NCBI GenBank assembly: GCA_964446865.1
Contig: CAYURD010000069.1
Span: forward strand, 1-21,089
DNA length: 21,089 nt
Source: Glaciecola sp964446865
GTDB lineage: Bacteria > Pseudomonadota > Gammaproteobacteria > Enterobacterales > Alteromonadaceae
Direction: 5' to 3'
The notes beneath the pieces were generated by a model. The model worked only from the letters and a program-made list of their open reading frames with translations, was not told the origin of the DNA and did not search any database. Made by a program: the position numbers and the translations under genes. Positions 15,574-21,089 of the stretch are shown here, piece by piece; within the stretch, counting starts at the first letter, position 1, and every line of letters starts with the position of its first letter.

Positions 15574-15996
15574 AAGATAAAACTCAACACGAAATTGCAT
15601 TCCATTGCGCTTTTTATTATTAGGTGGCTGCGTCCGTTTTTGCGAGCCAGATACACCTTAAATGCCAGCAAGAGATGCTTAATTGGGTGCTTTTTTTAAT
15701 TGGTTTGACCGGAACGTGTCAATTTTTTGACACTTTAGTCTAACGCGAGAATAGCAAGTTGTGACCTAAGATTGCAATCACTTGTTTTAAACAAATTCTA
15801 AAGGCATGATTTTGCTTGCATTATTCTGTTCTGATAAGTAGGTAAGACCAATTAATTTAGCAGAATTTCATTTATTCCCGCTTATCGGCTACACCTATCG
15901 CTTTTGTCTGTCTTTTGTCTATCTTTGCTCTTACTTGAATCATGAATTACTAAGCAGTATGCTTGCGCACACCCTCTTTGTTATAGAAGATTTATT
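15574..15996. other. Gene-free divergent spacer
   Basis: About 420 bases between the small membrane protein (-) and the DUF2721 gene (+). No ORF of note and no tRNA. The clear structure is the palindrome at 15716-15733. T-rich stretches (15690s, 15903-15930) give no convincing terminator or promoter pair. Confidence 0.5.
15716..15733. promoter_or_regulatory. Inverted repeat GTGTCAA-TTTT-TTGACAC, putative operator
   Basis: Perfect 7-bp arms with a 4-nt centre; the right arm includes the -35-like hexamer TTGACA (15727-15732). A repressor bound here would cover a -35, but no good -10 follows at the proper distance. The binding factor is unknown. Confidence 0.35.
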
Positions 15997-16434
15997 TTGC
16001 CAGAGTCAGCCACCGCTATTTTATTGATTCAACAAGCCCTAACGCCCGTTTTCTTGATTGTGGGTATAGGCACACTGCTTAACTCTCTTACCAGTCGTTT
16101 AGCAAGAGTCGTGGATAGAGTGAGATGGTTTGATCTTCCCGAAGCCGCCAACTGCCAGCACAAACGTAAACAAGAACTTAAGGCGCTTGCTCGCAGAATG
16201 AGATGGGCAAACTGGGCAATAAATTTGTTGTGTGGTGCAACAGTCATTGTATGTATCAATATTTTCTTTATTGTCATCCAAGCTTATTTTGCGACCGAGT
16301 TGAAAGACTTTATTGTGGGTAGTTTTGTGTCTACTTTGGCCTTATTGAGTTTAGGCTTGATATGTTTCTTTGTTGAAGTAAGCATTGCAACAACCTCGCT
16401 TAGGGTGTCTGAACCGATGATTTGTGACGATTAG
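15997..16434 (+). CDS. DUF2721-family membrane protein
   Basis: 145 residues from a TTG at 15997; AGAAGA lies a few bases upstream, a weak ribosome-binding site. The family's N-terminal pattern is evident: IQQALTPVFLIVGIGTLLN followed by SLTSRLARVVDRVRWF. A polar region rich in Lys/Arg (HKRKQELKALARRMRWANWA) comes next, then two more hydrophobic helices (about 70-90 and 102-128). Three transmembrane helices in total. The function of DUF2721 proteins is not established. Single gene, convergent with the GNAT gene. Confidence 0.82.
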   Translation: MPESATAILLIQQALTPVFLIVGIGTLLNSLTSRLARVVDRVRWFDLPEAANCQHKRKQELKALARRMRWANWAINLLCGATVIVCINIFFIVIQAYFATELKDFIVGSFVSTLALLSLGLICFFVEVSIATTSLRVSEPMICDD

Positions 16435-16492
16435 ACGGCTTATATTTCCTTTTTAAAAAGCCAGTAGTACAAAAAATTGAAATTAGTTGTTG

Positions 16493-17044
16493 CTAGTTTT
16501 TGTCATATTGATAAAGGTTATTGACGCCGTCATAAATCATCACAGTCCCTACACTTAAAAAACCAAGCTTTAATAATAAATGATTAGAGGCTTTGTTATG
16601 TGGCAAGGTAATAGCGAGCACCCTATTTGCATAGCCTCGCTCAAAAAACGCATCCATCACGCAACGGCTTGCTTCAGTAGCAAAACCTTGTGAGCAATAC
16701 TCAGGTAAAAATGCAAAACCAAGGTCGGGCTCAGTTAATTCATCTCTTTTTAGTAGACCACACATGCCAATTGGCGTACTTGCATCATTAATATGTACTG
16801 AGTCTCCCAAACAATTTGCAAGCACAAGATAAAGCCCATGCCCAAACTTCTGATAACTCGCGATGGGCCCATTTATTAAATACTGTTTAGCATCATCAAT
16901 ATTTCGGACTTGCTTGTCTCCAATGTACTTAATAAAAGACTCATCATTGAGTAAGCGCAGCACAAAAGGAGCATCGTTTGGGCAAAACTCCCTTATTGTT
17001 AAACGCTGGGTCTTAAATGGATTTTCTCTACATATAGTTTTCAA
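16493..17044 (-). CDS. RimJ/RimL-type GNAT acetyltransferase
   Basis: 183 residues from a TTG at 17044 with GAGG five bases upstream. The fold is shown by TQRLTIREFCPNDAPFVLRLLND at the start, the beta strand PDLGFAFLPEYCSQGFATEA carrying the acetyl-CoA pyrophosphate loop (about 116-125), and the closing motif LPHNKASNHLLLKLGF typical of RimL-like enzymes. It transfers an acetyl group from acetyl-CoA to an amine; the acceptor (ribosomal N-terminus, amino acid or small amine) cannot be read from the sequence. Last of three same-strand genes (VOC, DUF2809, GNAT), 39 bases behind DUF2809. Confidence 0.87.
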   Translation of the reverse strand: MKTICRENPFKTQRLTIREFCPNDAPFVLRLLNDESFIKYIGDKQVRNIDDAKQYLINGPIASYQKFGHGLYLVLANCLGDSVHINDASTPIGMCGLLKRDELTEPDLGFAFLPEYCSQGFATEASRCVMDAFFERGYANRVLAITLPHNKASNHLLLKLGFLSVGTVMIYDGVNNLYQYDKN

Positions 17045-17083
17045 AGGCGCCTCGGCTGACCTATTTGATGGCCTAAAGTGAGT

Positions 17084-17497
17084 TTAGGCGCTAAGGTTTT
17101 TACGTGCTTTTAATTCAAACAAATGCCGCAGTACGCAAGCTAACCCTATACCGGCTAAATAGGCGAGTAAATCTGACCATCTAAAACCGAAGCCAAGGAT
17201 CAAACCGCCCAAGCGAGTATGTCGTATTTCGTTTATCCAGTTTGCTTGATATAGCTGGGACAGTTCAATTGAGAATGCAAACGACAACGCTAGCATAGCG
17301 CAAATACTGATTTTTTTGGCAGGAAAAACTAAGCACACAAGCCAAAAAACTAATGCAGCCCAAAGAGCATCTCCCACATATAAAGTGATAAATTCTGGGG
17401 CGTTAAAGCTAGCGGTTCTACTTGCAAGGCCCAGTGCAATAGTGGCTAATGCTAATACAGCATAAATAACGCGTTGTTTAATATGGTAGTGATTCAA
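17084..17497 (-). CDS. DUF2809 membrane protein
   Basis: 137 residues from a TTG at 17497 without a strong ribosome-binding site. It has four hydrophobic helices and the family features GLASRTASFNAPEFITLYVGDALWAALVFWLVCLVFP, then ALSFAFSIELSQLYQANWINEIRHTRLGGLILGFGFRWSDLLAYLAGIGLA; the SIELSQLYQ and FRWSDLLAY segments are the most recognisable. It is an inner-membrane protein whose role is not established. Middle gene of the run VOC, DUF2809, GNAT, 63 bases behind the VOC stop. Confidence 0.83.
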   Translation of the reverse strand: MNHYHIKQRVIYAVLALATIALGLASRTASFNAPEFITLYVGDALWAALVFWLVCLVFPAKKISICAMLALSFAFSIELSQLYQANWINEIRHTRLGGLILGFGFRWSDLLAYLAGIGLACVLRHLFELKARKNLSA

Positions 17498-17560
17498 TTT
17501 CTAAGCACACTAATAAATGACGCTAAGGCCTTAGTTTTGCTCCTAACTTGAATAAGAAAC

Positions 17561-17905
17561 TTAACGCGCCAGTTGGGTAACATGTAGCAGCTCTCCTGAA
17601 GGCCCCCAAACATAAAAAACCTCACCCCAATGTTCTGAGTGTATTTCTGAGATTTTAGTTTTGTGCCTCGCAGCAGTGGCTTTCTCATAAGCAGATTGAA
17701 TATCTAGCACGCATATTTGCAACATGAGATTTTCAGCCAGCTCTTTATTATAAAAACGCTGCAAGAAAAAGGTACACTCTCCATTTGAAAATAAGGCCAG
17801 CTCATCATTGACCGGCTCACAATTAAAACCCAAATCGCTATAAAAAGTTTTTGAGGCATCAAAGTCCTGACTTGGCATGAATACTCTTATGTCATCTACT
17901 TTCAT
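17561..17905 (-). CDS. VOC-fold (glyoxalase/bleomycin-resistance superfamily) protein
   Basis: 114 residues starting MKVDDIRVFMPSQDFDASKTFYSDLGF, the standard opening of a single-module VOC protein, and ending GEVFYVWGPSGELLHVTQLAR, the closing beta-alpha-beta. Potential metal ligands at the usual positions are not clear, so enzymatic or binding role (detoxification, drug binding) is open. The ATG at 17905 overlaps a TGA in another minus frame (ATGA), and GGTGG sits four bases upstream, which hints at a translationally coupled gene lost in the adjacent gap. Confidence 0.85.
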   Translation of the reverse strand: MKVDDIRVFMPSQDFDASKTFYSDLGFNCEPVNDELALFSNGECTFFLQRFYNKELAENLMLQICVLDIQSAYEKATAARHKTKISEIHSEHWGEVFYVWGPSGELLHVTQLAR

Positions 17906-17916
17906 TTGGCCACCAT

Positions 17917-18016
17917 NNNNNNNNNNNNNNNNNNNNNNNNNNNNNNNNNNNNNNNNNNNNNNNNNNNNNNNNNNNNNNNNNNNNNNNNNNNNNNNNNNNN
18001 NNNNNNNNNNNNNNNN
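17917..18016. other. Assembly gap of 100 Ns
   Basis: Exactly 100 unresolved bases, the conventional placeholder for a scaffold gap of unknown length. True distance and linkage between the genes on either side are not certain, and any gene in it is lost. Confidence 0.99.
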
Positions 18017-18508
18017 TTAAAAGAAACTCATAAAGTCCAGCAACTTATCAATTTTGTTGCCTCTGCCAATTCTGTATCCAGACGCATTTTGCAAACCTTC
18101 AATATTTATTGGCCTATGCTCCTGCATAAGTTCTGAGCGCAACATAGCGCGGCTTTGTTTGTTTAACATCAAAGACTGTAATTTTGCTAGCTCGCCAGTG
18201 TCTAGCCAAATAGCACCGCAGCCTGGGCACTCATCTATTTCAACTATATGCAAAGGACTGTAAAATCGTCTTAACATGACAGTGTTTTCACAAAGAGGAC
18301 AATTAACTCTTTCTTTAATGTTCATTAACTCGGCGTGAAATTGAGACAGGTGCTTGGTTAAGGCTTCTCCTCTTTTCCCTTTACCACATTCGAATTTTTC
18401 TAAAGAATAATTCTCTAAAAGCACGCCACCACAAGCTTCACTAATGTAGACAGGTACATTACCCACATTTATTTTTTTAAGCACAGTCGCTGTTCTCGGG
18501 CATTGCAT
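18017..18508 (-). CDS. zf-TFIIB-type zinc-motif protein
   Basis: 163 residues from an ATG at 18508; AAGGA lies ten bases upstream. Two zinc-finger-like units are visible. The first half (MQCPRTATVLKK...VYISEACGG) carries C3 and C26. The second is a full CPLC-x20-CPGC pair (C70, C73, C94, C97) followed by GAIWLDTGEL, the zf-TFIIB signature. The tail after about 120 is basic and Asn/Gly-rich. No membrane segment. Its stop codon touches the assembly gap. A cytosolic metal-binding protein is likely, partner unknown. Same strand as, and downstream of, two small membrane-protein genes. Confidence 0.82.
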   Translation of the reverse strand: MQCPRTATVLKKINVGNVPVYISEACGGVLLENYSLEKFECGKGKRGEALTKHLSQFHAELMNIKERVNCPLCENTVMLRRFYSPLHIVEIDECPGCGAIWLDTGELAKLQSLMLNKQSRAMLRSELMQEHRPINIEGLQNASGYRIGRGNKIDKLLDFMSFF

Positions 18509-18556
18509 ATCTTATTTGTCCTTTATATTTATTCACACAAGGCCACTGTAATAGCC

Positions 18557-18817
18557 TTACACAAATACATAAACGAGTACCATAATCACTGGCACACCAA
18601 CCCAAAACAATGGAGATTGATGCATTGGAATTGGCCCTTGCTCGTCCCATTTAAGCTTGCTAATAAAAAGATAGTGAAGTAATGGTAATACAAGCAAATA
18701 AATAGCAACTTTGATCACTAGGTCTAATAACGCACCATCACTTTGCACGACCGAAAAACCGGCAAATGCAAGGCATAATACTAGAAAAACAAAATTGCCT
18801 TTAATGTAGTTTTTCAT
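18557..18817 (-). CDS. Small three-helix membrane protein
   Basis: 86 residues from an ATG with AAGG five bases upstream. Three hydrophobic stretches: about 8-24, 30-52 and 70-86. A short charged loop KLKWDEQGPIPMHQSP lies between the second and third. No recognised family and no cysteine motif except one Cys near residue 15. It lies between the Gly/Cys-tail gene (39 bases upstream) and the zf-TFIIB gene (48 bases downstream), all on one strand and probably one transcript. Confidence 0.65.
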   Translation of the reverse strand: MKNYIKGNFVFLVLCLAFAGFSVVQSDGALLDLVIKVAIYLLVLPLLHYLFISKLKWDEQGPIPMHQSPLFWVGVPVIMVLVYVFV

Positions 18818-18856
18818 ATCAACCTTTATTTGTTTAAAACTCGCTGAGCTTGCTGT

Positions 18857-19129
18857 CTAATCGCCACCGCCACCACAACCACCTCCGCCGCCACCGCAAT
18901 CGCCACCAGAAAAGCCTGAAGAAGAACTATCACTCCCAGTCAGTCCACCAGCGGTACCTGTCGCAATTTTTCGTTTGTTTAGCGTTGGTTTTTTATAAGG
19001 CCCTGCAAGCAAAAAGATGAATAAAATAGAGCCCGCAATAATAGCTAACCACCCAAAAACCATTGGTGTTGCTGAAGTGACATTAACCAAACCAAGTATT
19101 ACTAAAACTGCTGCTATAGCTCCTTGCAT
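18857..19129 (-). CDS. Two-helix membrane protein with Gly/Cys-only tail
   Basis: 90 residues from an ATG with AAGGGG six bases upstream, a strong ribosome-binding site. Two hydrophobic helices (about 3-20 and 23-42), a basic stretch GPYKKPTLNKRKI, then a Ser-rich linker and a tail GGDCGGGGGGCGGGGD with Cys78 and Cys85. Gly/Cys tails of this kind end several bacterial membrane-protein families, but I cannot assign one. The tail could bind a metal or be modified. It heads the group with the three-helix and zf-TFIIB genes. Confidence 0.72.
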   Translation of the reverse strand: MQGAIAAVLVILGLVNVTSATPMVFGWLAIIAGSILFIFLLAGPYKKPTLNKRKIATGTAGGLTGSDSSSSGFSGGDCGGGGGGCGGGGD

Positions 19130-19311
19130 AAACTTCCCCTTCTTTTAAGAACACGTTTACCGTCAATCATAATAACAAACTTATATGGAAATATGCTGGT
19201 AACTTTGTGGCCAACAATCTGCTGCCAAACATCTCAATGGCTCTTGATACTATACTCTGACTATGTGATTGTGCGATTTCCACTGTTGATTAAGTCTCTT
19301 CTATTATGATT

Positions 19312-19626
19312 TTAATCGCCATATTTATCTTTTATAACTAAAGGCACTAGCTTGTCGAACAAAATAAAGCCAAGAATGGCACCCACTTTGGTCGTGAAAA
19401 TAGCGTACACGAAAAAGTACTCATCTAAGTGACCAAATTTAGCAAAATGAAGAAGTGCAAAGACAGGTATCGCTATTGGTAAAACTAATACCAAAACACC
19501 CCAAAGTGGAACACATAACTTTACTTTGCAATTGGCACAATTAGTAGATTTTAGGTAACCAGTATTAAATTTTTGCCAACTCGTCAATGCAGTAGAATTA
19601 CAATGTGGGCATGTCAAATTTCTCAT
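19312..19626 (-). CDS. Zinc-ribbon membrane protein
   Basis: 104 residues from the ATG at 19626 (MRNLTCPHC), with AGGA six bases upstream; frames starting further up have no ribosome-binding site. CPHC near the start and CANC about 25 residues later form a zinc-ribbon pair. Two hydrophobic helices follow (LWGVLVLVLPIAIPVFALLHF and FVYAIFTTKVGAILGFILF). This arrangement of a cytosolic zinc ribbon plus membrane helices is common in uncharacterised proteins. Function not known. 182 bases separate it from the Gly/Cys-tail gene downstream. Confidence 0.72.
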   Translation of the reverse strand: MRNLTCPHCNSTALTSWQKFNTGYLKSTNCANCKVKLCVPLWGVLVLVLPIAIPVFALLHFAKFGHLDEYFFVYAIFTTKVGAILGFILFDKLVPLVIKDKYGD

Positions 19627-19709
19627 ATTCATTCCTGTTAGCATACGCATACAAAATGCATGGGCAGTTGTTCATGGCGTATACTCAAAGATTTAGTCTA
19701 AATACTAGT

Positions 19710-20165
19710 CTATATATCTCGAGTCATAAAATGACTGTTAGGATTTAGCTTATATTTATCAAATGGGCCACAGTCTGAAAAGCCAAATTTTTTGTACAGG
19801 TTTCTAGCTGGTAAAAAGTAATCTTGCGTACCCGTTTCCAAACTAAGTGACTCGTACTTCTGTTGTTGGGCGTATTCAATCACAAATTGCAATAAAGATG
19901 ATGCAACGCCCTTATTTCTAAAAGCATGTGATGTGCGCATCGACTTAATTTCCGCTTTGGTATTACTTAGTCGTTTGATAGCAACACAACCCGCCAAACC
20001 GTTGTTTTCCCAAGCACTGAAAAATGTAATCTCAGAAGCTTGTAGTGCACTTCTATCTAAAGCGTGGACGCTATCTGCAGGAGAGGTCGCATACATGTCC
20101 TTTAGGTGCTCTTCCAAAAGAGACACTACGGCGCCATTGTTTAAATCATCAATTTTTATTTCCAA
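19710..20165 (-). CDS. GNAT acetyltransferase, YsnE-like
   Basis: 151 residues from a TTG at 20165 with AGGA ten bases upstream. GNAT features: the beta strand KAEIKSMRTSHAFRNKGVASSLL with the acetyl-CoA loop RNKGVA (83-88), then SLETGTQDYFLPARNLYKKFGFSDCGPFDKY and the ending PNSHFMTRDI, the pattern of YsnE-type acetyltransferases. Substrate unknown. Single gene in a minus-strand run, 98 bases behind the 2OG oxygenase gene. Confidence 0.87.
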   Translation of the reverse strand: MEIKIDDLNNGAVVSLLEEHLKDMYATSPADSVHALDRSALQASEITFFSAWENNGLAGCVAIKRLSNTKAEIKSMRTSHAFRNKGVASSLLQFVIEYAQQQKYESLSLETGTQDYFLPARNLYKKFGFSDCGPFDKYKLNPNSHFMTRDI

Positions 20166-20263
20166 TTTACGAGTATCCTAGAAAAACTCAGGTTAAGACA
20201 CTAGGACTTAAAAATCCGCTACTGATTGTGTCAAAATCATTGAGATTAATGTCGATAAGTTTT

Positions 20264-20617
20264 TTATGAGCCATTAACCCAACCTATACTCAACAAATAA
20301 CGATTACCTCGAATGACTTTTGTGACGCTATGTTCACACGCGTCGGGCCTAAACAATTTAATGCGATTTGATTGATAAATGGGATTGCGACAAATGAACT
20401 CACCGCCTTCTTTTGCCTGTTTTAGCACAATATTGAGCCTGTAGTGTTTACCGTCTTCTACTTTATCAGTATGTGGTTTTATTTCGCTTCCCTCTTTGAA
20501 CCTCAATAGGTAAACGTCAAACTTGATGAACCATATACTGCCAAGCAACAGCATTTTGTCGTAACCTGAGAGTTGGCGACCTTTTTCCCATCTGAAAAGT
20601 TTATTTAACAAACTCAT
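20264..20617 (-). CDS. Minimal 2OG-Fe(II) oxygenase-like protein
   Basis: 117 residues from an ATG with AAGGA about four bases upstream. The core of a 2-oxoglutarate/Fe(II) double-stranded helix is present: the HxD iron ligands H49 and D51 in EIKPHTDKV, RLNIVLKQAKEGGEFIC, the distal histidine H96 in DACEHSV and the 2OG-binding arginine R106 in RYLLSIGW. Such enzymes hydroxylate proteins or small molecules. At 117 residues it is much shorter than typical prolyl hydroxylases (about 190-230), so it is a minimal version or part of a larger assembly. No neighbour indicates the substrate. Confidence 0.78.
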   Translation of the reverse strand: MSLLNKLFRWEKGRQLSGYDKMLLLGSIWFIKFDVYLLRFKEGSEIKPHTDKVEDGKHYRLNIVLKQAKEGGEFICRNPIYQSNRIKLFRPDACEHSVTKVIRGNRYLLSIGWVNGS

Positions 20618-20763
20618 AGTTTCCTTGGTTCATAACAACCGCTAAAGAAGTAGTTGACTGATCTTTGCCAGTTCCCGCGCTCAGGTCATAGTACTCAATA
20701 TACTTACGCATATTTAATACAAAAATATATCCTGTGAACTACACTAACCGCAGTTTATCAAGG
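20618..20763. other. Spacer between the cut-off protein and the 2OG oxygenase gene
   Basis: 146 bases with no supportable gene. On the minus strand it should carry the promoter of the oxygenase gene; no clear -35/-10 pair stands out, and there is no attC-like site. Confidence 0.4.
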
Positions 20764-21087
20764 CTACTTGATTGCGAAAAAGTCTTCATCTTGATTTGCT
20801 CGGTGAGTTACTAACCAATCCGAAAAAGACAATTTGTATCCCGCTTCAGTTTTCTTGTATTGCAATATTGTCCCGTTAATTACTCTAGCACATGGCAAAT
20901 CGATATTTAATTGTGCTAATGATTCTGGGTATTCAAAATGTGTCACTTTGTAGTTTTCTAAAGCTGTTCGTGCTTTGGCGCCGTCATCAATACAAGAGTT
21001 GTAAGCAATATAAAAAGATTTTTCACCAAGGTACCAAGCAAAGCTAGTACCCGAAATAAAGAATAATACAAAACAGGCTCTAAGCAA
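20764..21087 (-). CDS. Exported or membrane-anchored protein, cut off at the window edge
   Basis: At least 107 residues. The frame runs to the last bases of the window, so the start (TTG at 21087 is the first candidate seen) may lie outside. The visible N-terminal stretch LRACFVLFFISGTSFAWYL is a signal peptide or anchor helix. The rest is soluble, with a possible disulfide pair (NSCIDD, LPCARV) and a basic Asn/Glu-rich end. Its layout of helix, then a segment YKVTHFEYPESLAQL and a short beta-rich part, loosely resembles pilin-like proteins, but nothing fixes this. Confidence 0.6.
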   Translation of the reverse strand: MLRACFVLFFISGTSFAWYLGEKSFYIAYNSCIDDGAKARTALENYKVTHFEYPESLAQLNIDLPCARVINGTILQYKKTEAGYKLSFSDWLVTHRANQDEDFFAIK

Positions 21088-21089
21088 TG

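Noticed and set aside
16437..16462. GGCTT...AAGCC as a terminator between the DUF2721 and GNAT genes
   Set aside because: Only a 5-bp stem with a 16-base loop and no T-run.
17906..18136. Plus-strand open frame across the Ns
   Set aside because: Created by the unresolved bases; no real coding evidence.
18539..18558. AAGGC...GCCTT hairpin between the three-helix and zf-TFIIB genes
   Set aside because: Five-base stem, long loop, overlaps a stop codon and has no T-rich tail.
19691..19703. ATTTAG-T-CTAAAT dyad downstream of the zinc-ribbon gene
   Set aside because: Short and AT-only, likely by chance in this AT-rich spacer.
16493..21089. Integron cassette array, suggested by many small same-strand genes (GNAT, VOC, hypothetical)
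   Set aside because: The spacers I inspected (20166-20263, 20618-20763) lack attC-type GTTRRRY/RYYYAAC core pairs and there is no integrase in the window.

Overview
The window looks like chromosomal DNA of a marine, low-to-moderate-GC gammaproteobacterium of the Alteromonadales type (Glaciecola/Paraglaciecola-like). This is inferred from the glnA-DUF4124-glnL-glnG order, a PanP-type decarboxylase, a GlyGly-CTERM protein and yadGH close to the enterobacterial sequences. It is a draft scaffold, because exactly 100 Ns (17917-18016) mark an assembly gap. No rRNA, tRNA, CRISPR array, transposase or integrase was seen.

Left part (1-4183, all +): the 3' end of glnA (glutamine synthetase) with a strong terminator; a cluster of REP-like GC-rich inverted repeats that ends in a 22-bp tandem array; a secreted DUF4124 protein; then glnL (ntrB) and glnG (ntrC), overlapping by ATGA. 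A near-consensus NtrC dyad lies just in front of glnL, so the module probably autoregulates: NtrB/NtrC sense nitrogen status and control glnA and themselves.

Middle (4201-12708): a minus-strand OmpR-family response regulator and HAMP-type sensor kinase (TAATG overlap) that run convergent to glnG. Divergent from them is an exported cyclophilin with a GlyGly-CTERM sorting tail. Then come panP (aspartate decarboxylase for beta-alanine/CoA, minus) and a compact EAL protein with partly degenerate motifs (plus). The EAL gene's 3' end overlaps, tail to tail by 52 bp, a TrmB-like methyltransferase gene. The ABC exporter pair yadG-yadH follows (minus, ATGA overlap).

Right part (13037-17905): an orphan 157-aa soluble protein, a DoxX membrane protein, a CNNM/CBS-domain membrane protein, a tiny two-helix membrane protein, a DUF2721 membrane protein, and a minus-strand run of GNAT acetyltransferase, DUF2809 and VOC-fold genes.

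Beyond the gap (18017-21089), every gene is short and on the minus strand: a zf-TFIIB protein, a three-helix membrane protein, a two-helix protein with a Gly/Cys-only tail, a zinc-ribbon membrane protein, a GNAT enzyme, a minimal 2OG-Fe(II) oxygenase and a cut-off exported protein. The zinc-motif/membrane/Gly-Cys group is the least explained part and the best candidate for an undescribed functional unit, although nothing in the sequence proves that its genes work together. Many starts here are TTG or GTG and were chosen from the ribosome-binding site.
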